From: Opitutia bacterium UBA3151
GTDB lineage: Bacteria > Verrucomicrobiota > Verrucomicrobiia > Opitutales > Seribacteraceae
Direction of reading: 5' to 3'
Assembly (NCBI GenBank): GCA_002364975.1
Contig: DEYT01000042.1
Span: 1 to 9,705, forward strand
Length of the DNA: 9,705 bases
Shown: positions 1 through 8,064 of the stretch, piece by piece
Position numbering within the stretch: position 1 is the stretch's first letter
Layout of the letters: each line of letters starts with the position of its first letter
The notes under the pieces: model-generated
The model's input: the letters and a program-made list of their open reading frames with translations, nothing else
Told to the model about the DNA's origin: nothing
The model's database searches: none
Translations under genes and position numbers: made by a program

Positions 1-84
1 TGACTTGAGACTACTTCACCTCAGCCATTTGATTACCTTGCCAGTCCAAGAAGTTATGGGTATTTAAGCATCTTACATTATGCA

Positions 85-2397
85 ATGAGTAGGGAATTTA
101 AATACAAGGCCTTTATCACTTATGCTCATCGTGATGAAGAGAAGGCTCGCTGGCTCCGAAAAAAGCTGGAGAGCTTCCGAGTACCCAAGCATCTTGTAGG
201 AAAAAATAGCCCTTTTGGGCCTGTTCCCTCTCGATTATATCCAATTTTCCGGGACCGTGATGAGTTAGCTGGCGCCGCACAGTTAGGCCCGCTGATCGAA
301 CAAGCACTGCATGATTCTTCCCACTTAGTTGTACTCTGCTCTCCCAACGCAGTTAAATCACGTTGGGTTAATGAAGAGATTCGGATGTTCAAAGCGATGG
401 GCAAAGCCGACCGAGTGCTTTGCTTGGTTCTGGATGGAGAACCCATGGCCGAAGATGTAAAAAATGACCCGGAAAAAGAATGCCTTCCGCTAGCAGCAAG
501 AAGAAGAATTGATGCAAAAGGTGAGATTACCAATCAGATCCATGAACCTGGGGCCGCAGATTTAAGAGAAGACGCAGACGGCGAAAAAGATGGCCTCTTG
601 AAGGTGATTGCCGGCCTTTTGGGCATTGGTCTTGATGAATTAAAGCAACGAGACATGCTCGCCAGGCAACGCCGTCTTGCATGGGTTGCCACTGCTTCAA
701 CCACCCTAGCACTATCTGCAATCGGTCTTTCGGTATATGCCTTTTATCAGCAACAACAAGCGAGTTTAGCGAGAGCCAGTGCTGTTTCAGAAAGACAGGC
801 GGCTGAAGAAGAGCTAGCCAAGACTCAAACCATTACTAACTTCGTACAAGAGCTCTTTGTTTCCCTCGATCCTCAAAATACCGCAGGAATGGATACCGAA
901 TTGTTAAAAGCAATGCTGGATCAGGGCTCAAAAAGAGCAGCTGAGCTTTCAGTTGAGCCCGAAGTGGAAGCTGAGATCAGATATTGTTTGGGAAAAACAT
1001 ACCGTTCAATCAGGTCTTATGAAAAAGCCCAAATAGAACTTGAACGGGTTCTTATCCTTTTTGCTGAGAAGATCAGAAAAGAATTACCCACCCGTTTGGA
1101 GGCAATGAATGAAATTGCCATGGTTCATGAAGCCCTGGGTAATTATTTGGAAGCCGAACCGATGTTAGTTCAAATGCTTGAACAAAGAAGTAGGGAGTTG
1201 GGCTCGGATCATGTAGATGTCATTGATGCTCAAATTGATTTAGCCACCGTATTTAGGCGCATTGGAAAATTTGAACAAGCTGAAGACAGCTGCACAGAGA
1301 CTCTATCTCTGCTTAGCGACCAGAATCGTACCCAAGAGGACCCGCTGATGTTAAAATGTAAAACCGAGTTATCCAAGATCTACATAGCAAGGGAAAAAAT
1401 TTCCCAAGCGGAAAGTTTAATTCGTAATGTTTTTGAGCTTTCACGTCTACATATTGGAGAAAATAATGTTCTGAGCCTGCGAAGGGGCCAGGTTCTGGTG
1501 GAAGCTCTCCGTAAATCTGATAAATTGGATGATGCCGAGAAATTATCCAAGGAATTAGTTTCTAAATTAACTTCCATATTAGGTGAAACCCATCCTGATA
1601 CTTTGGGAGCGATGGATTCACTTGCCGAGATTGTAGCGGGCAGAAAGGATCTGGATCGTGCCTTAGAATTATATTTAAGAATTGAAGGGGCCAAGGAAGA
1701 AGCCCTTGGAGACATGCATCCTGAAACTTTGGCAACATTGAAAGCAATTTCCCGTATTTACCGATTACAGGAAAAACTTGAAGAAGCTGAAAAAGTCCAG
1801 GCTGCGGTTAAACAAAGGCTCGAAACAAAATATGGTCTTGAGCACCCAGAAACTCTTCGAGCAATGAATGAACTTGCGGACTTGTATCTAGCACTCGGCA
1901 AGCAAGATGACGCCTTTGCTCTTAGTGAGAGAACATTGGATATTGAGCTTGAGGTGATGGGCGAGCAAGATCCGATGACATTGCAAACTATGTTTAGAAT
2001 CGGAAAACTTCATTATTTAGCCAACCGAAAAGATTCAGCTATGGAAGCCCTAGGCGATACCTTGGCAAAACAGGAAAAGCTCTTAGGTTTTGATAATGCT
2101 GAGGCCACCACTACAAGAGATTTACTCAATGAAATACTGAGCGAAAGAGTCACCACCAAAGTCTTGGAAGAAAATCCCGAAGTATACGAAACGGAAAATC
2201 TAATAGGTCCTACTCTCCCCACAGTTTTAGCGGATTTCGATAACAATGAATCCAACCAGAGCAATCCTGCTTCCATGAATCTCGAACCCAATAGTTCAGA
2301 ATCTAAACAACAACTGCAATCAGACTTCCTCAAGAGCCTATCCGAAGAAGGTGAACAAAATGAATCGCTTCCAGTTCCTGATTACCAAACAGATTGA
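85..2397 (+). CDS. Membrane-anchored TIR-domain protein with C-terminal tetratricopeptide repeats
   Basis: A 770-residue protein in three parts. Residues 1-185 are a bacterial TIR domain: KAFITYAHRDEE at 8-19, the FRDRDELAG loop at 55-63, and SRWVNEEI at 92-99. E98 aligns with the catalytic glutamate of NAD-cleaving TIR domains such as SARM1. Residues 199-221 form one transmembrane helix with arginines just before it (R195, R197), so the TIR part should be cytoplasmic and the rest periplasmic. A short coiled coil and linker (222-330) lead into kinesin-light-chain-like TPRs to about 685, with a glycine every 42 residues (458, 500, 542, 584, 626, 668). The tail (690-770) is rich in Asn, Ser and Glu and probably disordered. 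The frame is open back to a TGA at 1-3, and ATG 85 is its first usual start codon; it has no Shine-Dalgarno. The fold assignments are strong; NADase activity and any sensing or defence role are inference. Confidence 0.9.
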   Translation: MSREFKYKAFITYAHRDEEKARWLRKKLESFRVPKHLVGKNSPFGPVPSRLYPIFRDRDELAGAAQLGPLIEQALHDSSHLVVLCSPNAVKSRWVNEEIRMFKAMGKADRVLCLVLDGEPMAEDVKNDPEKECLPLAARRRIDAKGEITNQIHEPGAADLREDADGEKDGLLKVIAGLLGIGLDELKQRDMLARQRRLAWVATASTTLALSAIGLSVYAFYQQQQASLARASAVSERQAAEEELAKTQTITNFVQELFVSLDPQNTAGMDTELLKAMLDQGSKRAAELSVEPEVEAEIRYCLGKTYRSIRSYEKAQIELERVLILFAEKIRKELPTRLEAMNEIAMVHEALGNYLEAEPMLVQMLEQRSRELGSDHVDVIDAQIDLATVFRRIGKFEQAEDSCTETLSLLSDQNRTQEDPLMLKCKTELSKIYIAREKISQAESLIRNVFELSRLHIGENNVLSLRRGQVLVEALRKSDKLDDAEKLSKELVSKLTSILGETHPDTLGAMDSLAEIVAGRKDLDRALELYLRIEGAKEEALGDMHPETLATLKAISRIYRLQEKLEEAEKVQAAVKQRLETKYGLEHPETLRAMNELADLYLALGKQDDAFALSERTLDIELEVMGEQDPMTLQTMFRIGKLHYLANRKDSAMEALGDTLAKQEKLLGFDNAEATTTRDLLNEILSERVTTKVLEENPEVYETENLIGPTLPTVLADFDNNESNQSNPASMNLEPNSSESKQQLQSDFLKSLSEEGEQNESLPVPDYQTD

Positions 2398-2399
2398 AG

Positions 2400-3062
2400 A
2401 TGCCCCAAATAGGGTTTATCTTTGATTGGGATGGAGTCGTTGTTGACTCCTCTAACTTACATGAAAAGAGTTGGAAAATTTTGGCAAAAGAGATCAACCT
2501 TCCATTGCCGGATGCTCATTTCAAAAAAGGGTTTGGAAAGAGAAACTCTGTAATCATCCCAGAGATTTTGGGTTGGAGCCAAGATAAGGCTAAAATTGAA
2601 CAGTGGGGCAAGCGAAAGGAAGAAATTTATAGAAAACTTGGAGAAAAGTCTGGGATTCAAATCATTGATGGAATCCATGATTTTCTAAAGGAGATGAAAT
2701 TAAACAATATTTCCGCAGCGATCGGAACTTCAACGGATCGTAAAAATATTGAATTGGCCTTTGAGCAACATGAAATTGAGGATTTTTTCCAAGGTGCAAT
2801 CTGTGCTGAAGATGTGAACCAAGGTAAGCCACATCCTGAAGTTTTCTTAAAAGGAGCTGAACTTTTAGGTCTACCCCCAGAGCAATGTGTTGTATTTGAG
2901 GACAGTCTGCATGGCATAGAAGCAGCAAGAAGAGGAGGAATGAAAGCAGTTGCATTTACTACAACTCAACCCGCTTCTTTACTGAAAGGTGCAGGAGCTC
3001 ACCTCATTGTTGATTCTCCAAAAGAATTGATCGTAATCTCTATCGCTCAATTATTTAATTAA
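2400..3062 (+). CDS. HAD-superfamily hydrolase, beta-phosphoglucomutase-like subfamily
   Basis: A 220-residue soluble protein with all four HAD motifs, numbered from ATG 2400. Motif I is DWDGVVVDS, with nucleophile D9 and acid/base D11. Motif II is GTST around T110. The motif III lysine is K143 in GKPHPE. Motif IV is FEDSLHGIEAA with D168. A cap domain lies between motifs I and II. The histidine and tryptophan after motif I (H21, W25) and the GKR-N stretch near 46-49 recall beta-phosphoglucomutase, but many relatives are phosphatases for sugar phosphates or other small phosphoesters, so the substrate is open. The family forms a phospho-aspartate intermediate and needs Mg2+. ATG 2400 lies 2 nt after the TIR-TPR stop. 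A TTG at 2394 overlapping that stop would add two residues and cannot be excluded. The tight junction points to co-transcription with the TIR-TPR gene. Confidence 0.9.
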   Translation: MPQIGFIFDWDGVVVDSSNLHEKSWKILAKEINLPLPDAHFKKGFGKRNSVIIPEILGWSQDKAKIEQWGKRKEEIYRKLGEKSGIQIIDGIHDFLKEMKLNNISAAIGTSTDRKNIELAFEQHEIEDFFQGAICAEDVNQGKPHPEVFLKGAELLGLPPEQCVVFEDSLHGIEAARRGGMKAVAFTTTQPASLLKGAGAHLIVDSPKELIVISIAQLFN

Positions 3063-3077
3063 GTCTACTGACAAACC

Positions 3078-4409
3078 ATGAAAATTGCTCTGCATTTTAA
3101 AATTCTTATCTCCCTGGCCCTTGCCTTTTCGATTGGATTATTCGTAAATTTTGAGACCAGTGAATTAAAGCAAAAGCCAAGCTGGTTCTTCTATTTTCTA
3201 GAGGCTTGTCAATTCGTTGGTACTCTTTTTCTCAATGCCTTGAAGATGGTGGTCATACCTTTGATCATAACCTCCATCATCTGTGGAGTTGCGAAAATTG
3301 GTGCGGAATCCAATTTTAAAAAGCTTGGATTAAAGACTTTTGGGTTTTATGGACTTTCTGGAATTCTTGCGGTCACTGTGGGCTTACTTTGTGTAAACAT
3401 TTTCGAGCCAGGAATTGTAAATCCTGAAATTCGGGAAAAAATGTTAAGTAGCTATAACGCATTTGATCAAGAAAAACTTGGCTCTGCCATGCAAAGAGCC
3501 GATGGTGGTTGGGCCAATCTTATCGAAATCTTTCATCGAATGGTACCCACAAATCTATTTAAAGCTGCCGTCGAAGGCCAATTACTTGGTTTAATTTTCT
3601 TTAGTTTACTCTTTGGTTTTTTTGTTTCTCGACTACCCGATAAATTGAAAATTTCCCAAACCACTTTTTGGGAAAGCTTGAATGCGGTTATTCTAAGCCT
3701 CACTAACTTCATTATTTCTTTTGCACCGTATGGAATATTCGGTTTGGTGACCCCTACCCTTATGACTGTAGGTTTGGACACACTCTGGGTAATGGGGGGA
3801 TTTGCCCTTACCGTATTGACCGGGTTATTCATTCATTGCCTCATAATCCTTCCAGTTATGTTGAGGTTTCTGGGTGGTATTAACCCCATCTACCACCTGA
3901 AAGCAATGGCCCCAGCAATGCTGACTGCTTTTTCGACCGCCTCCTCTTCCGCCACCCTGCCCCTGACTATGAAATGTGTTACCCAGAGGGTGGGTGTTTC
4001 CAGAAAAGTTGGGAGTTTCACTCTCCCTCTTGGTGCTACGATGAATATGGATGGCACTGCCCTTTTCGAATGCGTAGTCGTCGTCTTCCTTGCTCAACTT
4101 TTTGGAATTGAGATGAGTTGGGCTATTCAATTTTCAGTTGTTGTGATGGCTTTACTAACATCGATTGGAGTTGCTGGAATTCCTTCTGCTAGCTTAGTTG
4201 CAATTATTGTCATTCTACAAGCCGTTGGTTTTCCAGAGGAGACGATCGGAATTGGAGTTGGAATTGTTTATGTGGTCGATCGGTTTCTAGACATGACAAG
4301 GACCGCGGTAAATGTATTCGGGGATAGTTGTGCTGCTGCTGTAATCGGCAAGTCAGAAGGCGAAAAAGAGTACTATCCAGAGGTTCTCGATGAAGGGATC
4401 ATAACCTAA
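3078..4409 (+). CDS. Dicarboxylate/acidic amino acid:cation symporter (DAACS family, GltP/DctA-like)
   Basis: A 443-residue inner-membrane transporter of the glutamate transporter fold, full length for the family. Hairpin 1 carries the serine-rich tip [12 protein letters not shown] (286-297). TM7 carries NMDGT (323-327), a sodium-site signature. Hairpin 2 carries GVAGIPSAS (364-372). TM8 carries [16 protein letters not shown] (401-416). Aligning TM8 with GltPh places D405, R408, T409, N412 and D416 at the substrate and sodium positions D394, R397, T398, N401 and D405. Arginine at the R397 position is the hallmark of carriers for acidic amino acids or C4-dicarboxylates and not neutral amino acids. 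It likely imports glutamate, aspartate or a dicarboxylate using a sodium or proton gradient; which one cannot be told. It starts 15 nt after the HAD gene and ends 20 nt before uvrB, probably in the same transcript. There is no Shine-Dalgarno upstream of ATG 3078. Confidence 0.95.
   Translation: MKIALHFKILISLALAFSIGLFVNFETSELKQKPSWFFYFLEACQFVGTLFLNALKMVVIPLIITSIICGVAKIGAESNFKKLGLKTFGFYGLSGILAVTVGLLCVNIFEPGIVNPEIREKMLSSYNAFDQEKLGSAMQRADGGWANLIEIFHRMVPTNLFKAAVEGQLLGLIFFSLLFGFFVSRLPDKLKISQTTFWESLNAVILSLTNFIISFAPYGIFGLVTPTLMTVGLDTLWVMGGFALTVLTGLFIHCLIILPVMLRFLGGINPIYHLKAMAPAMLTAFSTASSSATLPLTMKCVTQRVGVSRKVGSFTLPLGATMNMDGTALFECVVVVFLAQLFGIEMSWAIQFSVVVMALLTSIGVAGIPSASLVAIIVILQAVGFPEETIGIGVGIVYVVDRFLDMTRTAVNVFGDSCAAAVIGKSEGEKEYYPEVLDEGIIT
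3652..3675. repeat. Perfect 9-bp inverted repeat inside the symporter gene
   Basis: TTTCCCAAA at 3652-3660 is the exact reverse complement of TTTGGGAAA at 3667-3675, with a 6-nt loop (CCACTT). It lies in codons for the loop around residues 192-200 of the symporter. No U-run follows on either strand. A hairpin of this size could arise by chance in a window this long, so it is recorded as structure only. Confidence 0.7.
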
Positions 4410-4429
4410 GCAATCCACCTCTTCGAAAA

Positions 4430-6457
4430 ATGAAATTCCGTCTTTGCTCTGATTACAAGCCTCAAGGAGATCAACCTGAAGCGATTCATTCTTTAGTGCA
4501 GTCCATTGAAGCAGGAAATCAGGCACAGACTCTACTCGGAGTAACTGGTTCAGGAAAAACTTTTTCAATGGCAAATGTCATTGAGAAGTTACAACGCCCC
4601 GCTTTGATCATTTCACATAACAAAACACTTGCAGCCCAATTATATTCAGAATTTAAGGCTTTTTTTCCGGATAATGCGGTTGAGTACTTTGTAAGCTATT
4701 ATGACTATTATCAGCCCGAAGCTTATGTTCCTTCAACCGATACTTTTATTGAGAAAGATTCTTCTATCAACGAAGAGATCGAACGGCTTCGTTTGGCAGC
4801 AACGGGTTCTTTAATCAGTCGCCGAGATGTTCTGGTAATTGCCAGTGTATCTTGTATTTACGGTCTGGGCTCTCCTGAAGATTTCAAGGCTCTTTCCCAT
4901 GAGGTTCGTATCGGCGATGAATCAGGACGTGAACTTCTTTTGGAAAAACTGGTAGATGGACTCTACAATCGGAATGATATCGAGCTCAAAGCTGGAAAGT
5001 TTAGTGTGCGTGGTGATGTCGTGGATCTTTTCCCCGCCTATGCTAATCATCCCATCCGAGTTGAATTTTGGGGGGATGAAATCGAAACCATTCGGGAATT
5101 TGATCTCATGACTGGAGAAACCCTTCGGAATCTCGATGCCTATCGTGTTTATCCAGCAAACCAATATGTCACGACTAAAGACAAATTAGGCGTTGCCTGT
5201 AAAGTAATTGAGAAAGAGCTGGAAGAAAGAGTTAAATGGTTTGAAGAAAAAAACCTTCTTCTGGAAGCCCAGCGTATCAGGATGCGAACGGAGTATGACC
5301 TGGAGATGCTTAAGGAAATTGGATTTTGTAATGGAATTGAAAATTACTCTAGGCACCTTTCCGCTAGAAAACCAGGACAACGGCCTTGGTGTTTAATTGA
5401 TTTTTTCCCGGACGATTTCCTTCTTTTTGTGGATGAAAGTCATGTGACCTTACCCCAAGTTGGAGGAATGTTTCATGGGGATCTATCTCGGAAAAGTAAA
5501 TTGGTTGATTTTGGTTTTCGACTACCGTCCGCACTGGATAATCGTCCTTTGAAACCTGATGAGTTTGATAAAGTCACAGGACAAACTATTTATGTATCTG
5601 CAACTCCGGCTTCTTTAGAGATCGAAAGATCTGCTTGTGTCGCCGAACAATTGATTCGACCAACTGGCTTACTTGATCCAGAAATGGAAAAAAGGCCAAT
5701 CAAAGGCCAGGTTGAAGATTGTATAAGTGAGATTAAAAAAGTAGTTGAAAAAGGTCACCGAGTCTTGGTAACGACCCTTACCAAACGAATGTCCGAAGAT
5801 TTAACCGATTTTCTACGGGACCATAACATAAAGGTGGAATATTTACACTCTGACATTGATGCCCTTGAAAGGGTAGAGATCTTAAGGAATTTAAGAGCAG
5901 GTGCATTCGATGTTCTTGTCGGAGTAAATCTTTTGCGAGAAGGACTTGATTTGCCAGAAGTTGCTCTTGTTGCTGTTTTAGATGCGGATAAAGAAGGCTT
6001 TTTACGAAGCGAAACTAGCTTGATTCAAACTGCTGGTCGGGCGGCAAGGCATGTGGATGGAAAAGTTATTTTTTATGCTGATGTAATGACTAAATCTCTA
6101 TCCAAAGCATGGGACACCTGCCTATATCGCAGAGAAAAGCAAATCGCGTATAACAAAAAGCATGGCATAACGCCCAAAAGCATAAGCCGCCCTATTCAAG
6201 AAAGCCTGATTAAGAAAAAAGAAGAAGAGGACTTGCTTGCCGTATCTGAAAATATTTCTGCAAAAGAAGTTAAAAAGCTGTTGAGACAATTAGAGAAGGA
6301 GATGATGGAAGCCGTAAAAAAACTCGAATTTGAGAAAGCTGCATTACTAAGAGACCAGATCAGTTTTCTGCAAGGAGGAGGTGAACCTATTCAAAGAGCA
6401 ACTAAAGGCGGATACACTTCGAAAAGAAAGTTTAAAAAATATGGGAAGCGCAAATAA
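4430..6457 (+). CDS. uvrB: Excinuclease ABC subunit UvrB
   Basis: UvrB of nucleotide excision repair: it takes damaged DNA from UvrA, verifies the lesion by threading one strand behind a beta-hairpin, and recruits UvrC for incision. The 675 residues match the usual length. Walker A is GVTGSGKT at 37-44. The damage-sensing hairpin [13 protein letters not shown] is at 87-99 with tyrosines 90, 91, 93 and 94. Walker B is the DESH box at 335-338. The [11 protein letters not shown] segment is at 500-510 and helicase motif [10 protein letters not shown] at 533-540. A C-terminal UVR motif for UvrA/UvrC contact lies at about 613-648, followed by a very basic tail. L352 lies in the GDLSRK segment, where E. 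coli has arginine. It starts 20 nt after the symporter and overlaps the next gene by 17 nt. In many bacteria uvrB is under LexA control, but no SOS box is evident in the 20-nt gap. Confidence 0.98.
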   Translation: MKFRLCSDYKPQGDQPEAIHSLVQSIEAGNQAQTLLGVTGSGKTFSMANVIEKLQRPALIISHNKTLAAQLYSEFKAFFPDNAVEYFVSYYDYYQPEAYVPSTDTFIEKDSSINEEIERLRLAATGSLISRRDVLVIASVSCIYGLGSPEDFKALSHEVRIGDESGRELLLEKLVDGLYNRNDIELKAGKFSVRGDVVDLFPAYANHPIRVEFWGDEIETIREFDLMTGETLRNLDAYRVYPANQYVTTKDKLGVACKVIEKELEERVKWFEEKNLLLEAQRIRMRTEYDLEMLKEIGFCNGIENYSRHLSARKPGQRPWCLIDFFPDDFLLFVDESHVTLPQVGGMFHGDLSRKSKLVDFGFRLPSALDNRPLKPDEFDKVTGQTIYVSATPASLEIERSACVAEQLIRPTGLLDPEMEKRPIKGQVEDCISEIKKVVEKGHRVLVTTLTKRMSEDLTDFLRDHNIKVEYLHSDIDALERVEILRNLRAGAFDVLVGVNLLREGLDLPEVALVAVLDADKEGFLRSETSLIQTAGRAARHVDGKVIFYADVMTKSLSKAWDTCLYRREKQIAYNKKHGITPKSISRPIQESLIKKKEEEDLLAVSENISAKEVKKLLRQLEKEMMEAVKKLEFEKAALLRDQISFLQGGGEPIQRATKGGYTSKRKFKKYGKRK

Positions 6458-7199
6458 GATATTATCGAGCCTAATTAGTTCTCTTTTTTTTGTAGTCATT
6501 CCACTCGCTGCGGAAATTGAAAACAGAAATGAACTTCTTTTTTTCTTTGATAAGATTGAAGCAAAAGGGGAAGTCGATGTCTTTGTGAAAAAAGGGGATA
6601 CACGTGGAAAAATCTCCATATTTGCTGATTCTCAAATCATCAATTCCGTAGTTGCTCGAGTGACTCAAAAAACCCTTTTTATTGATGCAAATAATTCCTT
6701 CGAATTTCAAAGAAGAATTCCATTTGTGAAGTTTAATGCCAGCCGAAAATTTCCGGTCGAGATTATTGTTTCAGTCAAAGAGCTCTCTGAAATCAGAGCT
6801 TTGGAAGGAGCTAATTTAACCTGCAGTGAATTCTCCTCTCCCCAACTAAAAGTCTTTCATTCTGGAACTGGAAAAGTTTTCTTAGATGACATCAATTGTC
6901 CTTCGATCTACCTACAACAGAATGGTTCTGGTACAAGTTCTTTAAAAGGCAGTCGAACCGAAATTCTTGACGTGGAACTTGAGGGGAATGGAAATCTGGA
7001 TGCCAGCGATCTCGAAGTTGGCTCAGCAAAAGTCATCCATCAAGGGAGTGGTTCTATCCAGATAAATTCAATGCTATGGTTAGATGCACGCATTTTATCA
7101 AGTGGCTCGATTTTACTCTGCAGAGATCCAGAAAAAATGGTTATCCAACAAAAAGGTAGTGGCAGGATTCGATCTCTTTTTACAAAGGTGAAAGAATGA
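6441..7199 (+). CDS. Secreted DUF2807-like (head-GIN/putative adhesin) protein
   Basis: A 252-residue protein, numbered from ATG 6441. It begins with a classical signal peptide: a short polar start with K6, a hydrophobic core at 8-23, and likely cleavage after PLAA (residues 21-24). The mature part opens with a strand-rich region. From about residue 120 it becomes a regular repeat whose G-x-G turns recur every 20 residues (GTG 142, GSG 162, GNG 182, GSG 202, GS 222, then GSG 239). Hydrophobic strands lie between the turns, as expected for a right-handed beta-helix. This layout is typical of DUF2807 (head-GIN, 'putative auto-transporter adhesin'), whose function is unknown; the export is inferred. 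A longer GTG start at 6381 is in frame but would put 20 polar residues before the signal peptide and overlap uvrB by 77 nt, so ATG 6441 is preferred. It overlaps the uvrB end by 17 nt, suggesting translational coupling. Confidence 0.8.
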   Translation: MGSANKILSSLISSLFFVVIPLAAEIENRNELLFFFDKIEAKGEVDVFVKKGDTRGKISIFADSQIINSVVARVTQKTLFIDANNSFEFQRRIPFVKFNASRKFPVEIIVSVKELSEIRALEGANLTCSEFSSPQLKVFHSGTGKVFLDDINCPSIYLQQNGSGTSSLKGSRTEILDVELEGNGNLDASDLEVGSAKVIHQGSGSIQINSMLWLDARILSSGSILLCRDPEKMVIQQKGSGRIRSLFTKVKE

Positions 7200-7218
7200 A
7201 AACTAAGGTAAAAGAATG
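7185..7218. repeat. Imperfect 20-bp tandem duplication at a convergent gene junction
   Basis: AAGGTGAAAGAATG at 7185-7198 recurs as AAGGTAAAAGAATG at 7205-7218: 13 of 14 positions match, offset by exactly 20 nt. The first copy encodes the last residues and stop of the DUF2807-like protein (Lys-Val-Lys-Glu-stop). The second lies just past that stop and abuts the stop codon of the minus-strand MBL gene. The offset is not a multiple of three, so the second copy is out of frame. No terminator hairpin is visible in the 19-nt gap between the two stop codons. Confidence 0.65.
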
Positions 7219-8064
7219 CTAGAGAAAAATTTCTTCCCCTTCAATCGCAGGGCGAACACTAGGATGTATCAAAGATACCTCTTTTTTTATATCATCCATT
7301 TTGTCATCATTATGGGAAGGATCATGATGAAAAAGAAAGGTTTGTTTCACGTTGGCAGCTTGTGCAATCTTAACCGCTTCCTGCCATGTTGAATGCCCCC
7401 AACCCTTGAACTTTGGATACTCTTCATCGGTGTATGCCGCATCATAAACCATGATATCAGCGTCTTGGGCCAGTGCTAAAACATTTTCGTCTAAACGATC
7501 CTCGAAATGTTCGGTGTCAGTACAAATAGCAATCACCTTTCCTCCACATTCAAGACGATAACCACATGCACCGTTTGGATGATTGAGTTTTCCAGTCTTC
7601 ACGACCAGATTACTCCCGAGTTCAAAAGTTTTGCCTACATCGTAATCATTGAAGGTACATGCTTTCTCAATCAAGGAACTCGGAACAGGAAAAACTGGAT
7701 CTTTCATCAACATGGTACCAATAATTCCGTGCAAATCATAGTTGTCACCATCTAAATGACCGGCAAATAGGTTAACATTACTCGCTGGATTGTACAAGGG
7801 AGCAAAGAATGGTAGCCCTTGTATGTGATCCATATGAGTATGGGTAAAGAATAATTTTGCATTGAGTAAATTACCCTCTTCCAAAAGAATTTTCTTTCCA
7901 AGCAAGCGAATGCCGGTTCCAGCATCAATGATTAATCTTTGGTCCTCAAAATTGATTTCAAAGCATGTGGTATTACCACCATAACGCACGGTTTCCGAAC
8001 CGGGACAAGGAATACTACCACGGGTACCCCAAAATTTGAGTCGAAGCGAATAAGAATCAGTCAT
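7219..8064 (-). CDS. MBL-fold metal-dependent hydrolase (PF12706-like, possible phosphodiesterase)
   Basis: A 281-residue cytoplasmic protein of the metallo-beta-lactamase fold, with no signal peptide. It opens with FWGTRGSIP (11-19) and RYGGNT (27-32), typical of stand-alone MBL hydrolases related to PhnP and RNase Z. Metal ligands are all present: THTHMDH at 74-80 (H75, H77, D79, H80), H162 in NHPNG, D183 in CTDTEH or D208 in VYDAAY as the bridging aspartate, and a late histidine in LFHHDP (H246/H247). H224 in GWGHST is a further conserved-looking histidine. These hydrolases bind two Zn or Mn ions and commonly cleave phosphodiesters. Relatives are sometimes annotated as cyclic-nucleotide phosphodiesterases, but the substrate cannot be read from the sequence. 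It lies 65 nt downstream of the MORN lipoprotein gene on the same strand, so it may be the last gene of that operon or have its own promoter. There is no Shine-Dalgarno before ATG 8064. Confidence 0.9.
   Translation of the reverse strand: MTDSYSLRLKFWGTRGSIPCPGSETVRYGGNTTCFEINFEDQRLIIDAGTGIRLLGKKILLEEGNLLNAKLFFTHTHMDHIQGLPFFAPLYNPASNVNLFAGHLDGDNYDLHGIIGTMLMKDPVFPVPSSLIEKACTFNDYDVGKTFELGSNLVVKTGKLNHPNGACGYRLECGGKVIAICTDTEHFEDRLDENVLALAQDADIMVYDAAYTDEEYPKFKGWGHSTWQEAVKIAQAANVKQTFLFHHDPSHNDDKMDDIKKEVSLIHPSVRPAIEGEEIFL

Noticed and set aside
38..66. Possible promoter TTGCCA, 17-bp spacer, TATTTA before the TIR-TPR gene
   Set aside because: The -35 matches 5 of 6 positions but the -10 only 3 of 6 and lacks the final T. 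Too weak to call without start-site data.
126..533. Long open frame on the minus strand opposite the TIR domain
   Set aside because: It lies wholly inside the TIR-TPR gene, has no recognisable domain and is a Ser/Arg-rich antisense shadow.
924..960. 8-bp inverted repeat GGGCTCAA/TTGAGCCC in the TIR-TPR gene
   Set aside because: The 21-nt loop and modest stem within a coding region make it plausible by chance.
1391..1405. GGGAAA-AAA-TTTCCC hairpin in the TIR-TPR gene
   Set aside because: Only 6 bp, A/T-rich, in coding sequence with no U-run after it.
85..2397. A complete antiphage system such as Thoeris around the TIR gene
   Set aside because: No ThsA-like partner, STALD/SIR2 effector, integrase or other defence gene is present; neighbours are housekeeping.
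2394..2399. TTG start overlapping the TIR-TPR stop for the HAD gene
   Set aside because: Adds only Met-Lys before an ATG that already gives a complete first strand. ATG is favoured, but this is not excluded.
7200..7245. Bidirectional terminator between the converging genes
   Set aside because: The only pairing (around GAGAAAAATTTCTT) is short and A/T-only with no U-run, so no terminator is supported.
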